Part shown: positions 5,704 to 6,399 of the stretch, piece after piece
How the letters are laid out: every line of letters begins with the position of its first letter
Numbering within the stretch: the first letter of the stretch is position 1
Assembly (NCBI GenBank): GCA_012511525.1
Contig: JAAZFW010000359.1
Span: 1-6,399, forward strand
Reading direction: 5' to 3'
Source: Clostridiaceae bacterium
Lineage (GTDB): Bacteria; Bacillota; Clostridia; Saccharofermentanales; UBA5734
Length of the DNA: 6,399 nucleotides
The notes under the pieces: generated by a model
Told to the model about the DNA's origin: nothing
The model's database searches: none
Seen by the model: only the letters and a program-made list of their open reading frames with translations
Made by a program: the position numbers and the translations under genes

Positions 5704-6399
5704 GCGGCCTCCGCGGTTCAGCCCGGACCAGGTCCTGGTACAGGTGTTCATAGGCTTCTGCCGTCCGGTCCCAGGAGAAGTCCTGGCTCATGGCGGTTCG
5801 GACAAGGGCTTGCCAGGCTTCCGGCATGTGGCGCTTGACGTCGCAGGCATAACGGGTGACAAACAGCAGTTCATGGGCGTTGATGTTGCGAAACGAAAAC
5901 CCGTTGCCGGTACCGGTGTACTGGTTGTACGGCTCGACCGTATCGCGCAGCCCGCCGGTTTCGCGAACGATCGGGATGGTGCCGTAGCGCATCGCGATCA
6001 TCTGGGCCAGCCCGCAGGGTTCGAACAGGGACGGCATCAGGAATAAATCGGCACCGGCGTAGAACCGCCGGGCCAAGGCCGAATCGAAGGTCAGGCAGGC
6101 AGCCATATAGTCTGGCTGGCGCTTGGCAGCCTGGGTCAGGGCCTGCTCGTAGGCCGGCTGACCGGTGCCCAGGACCGCCAGCTGCAGGCTTTGGTCCAGC
6201 AGCTCGTCCAATACGTGCAGCAGCAGATCGAGGCCCTTCTGGTCGACCAGGCGGGAGACCATGACCACCAAAGGCAGATCAGGCGTCACCTTGAGACCCA
6301 GCTCTTTCTGCAGGGCGGCCTTGCAGGCGGCCTTGCCGTCCGCGTAGTCGTCCGCGCTGTAGTTTCGCGCGATCAGGGGATCGGTCGCCGGATCGAACA
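5687..6399 (-). CDS. glgA: Glycogen synthase, C-terminal part (5' end off the window)
   Basis: ADP-glucose:alpha-1,4-glucan glucosyltransferase of family GT5, which elongates glycogen in the cytoplasm. The last 236 residues are visible, reading open from the right edge to a TAA at 5687. This is the C-terminal Rossmann domain of a GT-B fold. It begins FDPATDPLIARNY, a typical GlgA linker passage. VMVSRLVDQKGLDLL follows, where the Arg and Lys would contact the nucleotide phosphates, then AVLGTG. Next comes MPSLFEPCGLAQ with the conserved Glu near 6022, followed by MRYGTIPIVRETGGLRDTV and the closing FSWDRTAEAYEHLY. GlgA is usually about 475-490 aa, so roughly half is outside the window. Its end overlaps the GH13 start by 17 nt. 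Other glycogen genes (glgC, glgD, glgB) may lie further right, but this cannot be seen. No frameshift or missing motif is seen in the visible part. Confidence 0.95.
   Translation of the reverse strand, partial: FDPATDPLIARNYSADDYADGKAACKAALQKELGLKVTPDLPLVVMVSRLVDQKGLDLLLHVLDELLDQSLQLAVLGTGQPAYEQALTQAAKRQPDYMAACLTFDSALARRFYAGADLFLMPSLFEPCGLAQMIAMRYGTIPIVRETGGLRDTVEPYNQYTGTGNGFSFRNINAHELLFVTRYACDVKRHMPEAWQALVRTAMSQDFSWDRTAEAYEHLYQDLVRAEPRRPHAPGS
5708..5713 (-). promoter_or_regulatory. Ribosome binding site that decides the GH13 start
   Basis: The minus strand reads CGGAGG, 4 nt before the ATG at 5703, inside the final codons of glgA. The spacing is shorter than the usual 5-9 nt, but no comparable site precedes the ATG at 5751. 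It supports coupled translation with glgA. Confidence 0.6.

Noticed and set aside
5704..5751. A 16-residue N-terminal extension of the GH13 protein
   Set aside because: It has no convincing ribosome site, is translated from an out-of-frame part of glgA, and looks unlike the family N-terminus.
3853..5838. A 661-codon open frame on the plus strand, opposite nearly the whole GH13 gene
   Set aside because: It is in exact codon register with the minus-strand gene, so its stops would need TTA, CTA or TCA codons there, which are rare in GC-rich genes. The GH13 gene has all catalytic motifs, and the plus-strand protein shows no recognisable domain.

Overview
The window comes from a GC-rich bacterial genome. 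By eye it is around 60% G+C, apart from one short AT-richer intergenic patch at about 2480-2560. All five protein-coding genes lie on the minus strand, so transcription runs from right to left. The kinase and regulator sequences look like those of Firmicutes/Clostridia: the H-box context is KTELITNVSHDLKTPLTS, and an ERFVRGD motif stands where the usual G1 box context would be. The dicluster ferredoxin-type DUF362 protein suggests an anaerobe. My best guess is a GC-rich member of the Clostridia. This is inference from protein style only; there is no rRNA or other taxonomic marker here.

Right block (6399 down to about 2559), a probable three-gene operon. In order of transcription it holds the C-terminal part of a GT5 glycogen synthase (glgA, 5' end outside the window), a complete cytoplasmic-looking GH13 alpha-glucan hydrolase of the neopullulanase/cyclomaltodextrinase type, and a DUF362 protein with two [4Fe-4S] ferredoxin motifs. 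The glycoside hydrolase start overlaps the end of glgA by 17 nt. The DUF362 gene starts 28 nt after the hydrolase stop. A strong hairpin with T-tracts on both strands (about 2559-2598) closes the block. The first two genes fit building and remodelling of storage glucan in one cytoplasmic pathway. The role of the third is not known.

Left block (about 2550 down to 1), a two-component system. An AT-richer region of about 90 nt carries a candidate promoter and an 11-bp-spaced direct repeat. It leads into an OmpR/PhoB-type response regulator (235 aa), which overlaps by 4 nt (ATGA) a membrane sensor histidine kinase. The kinase has about six transmembrane segments, an extracytoplasmic loop of about 130 residues, a HAMP-like linker and a kinase core. 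Its C-terminal end lies off the left edge of the window.

I saw no RNA genes, CRISPR arrays, insertion sequences or long repeats. No gap between genes exceeds about 155 nt. I did not find an obviously new system. The most interesting points are the DUF362 iron-sulfur protein tied to a glycogen operon, the spaced repeat upstream of the regulator, and the atypical nucleotide-binding region and topology of the kinase.
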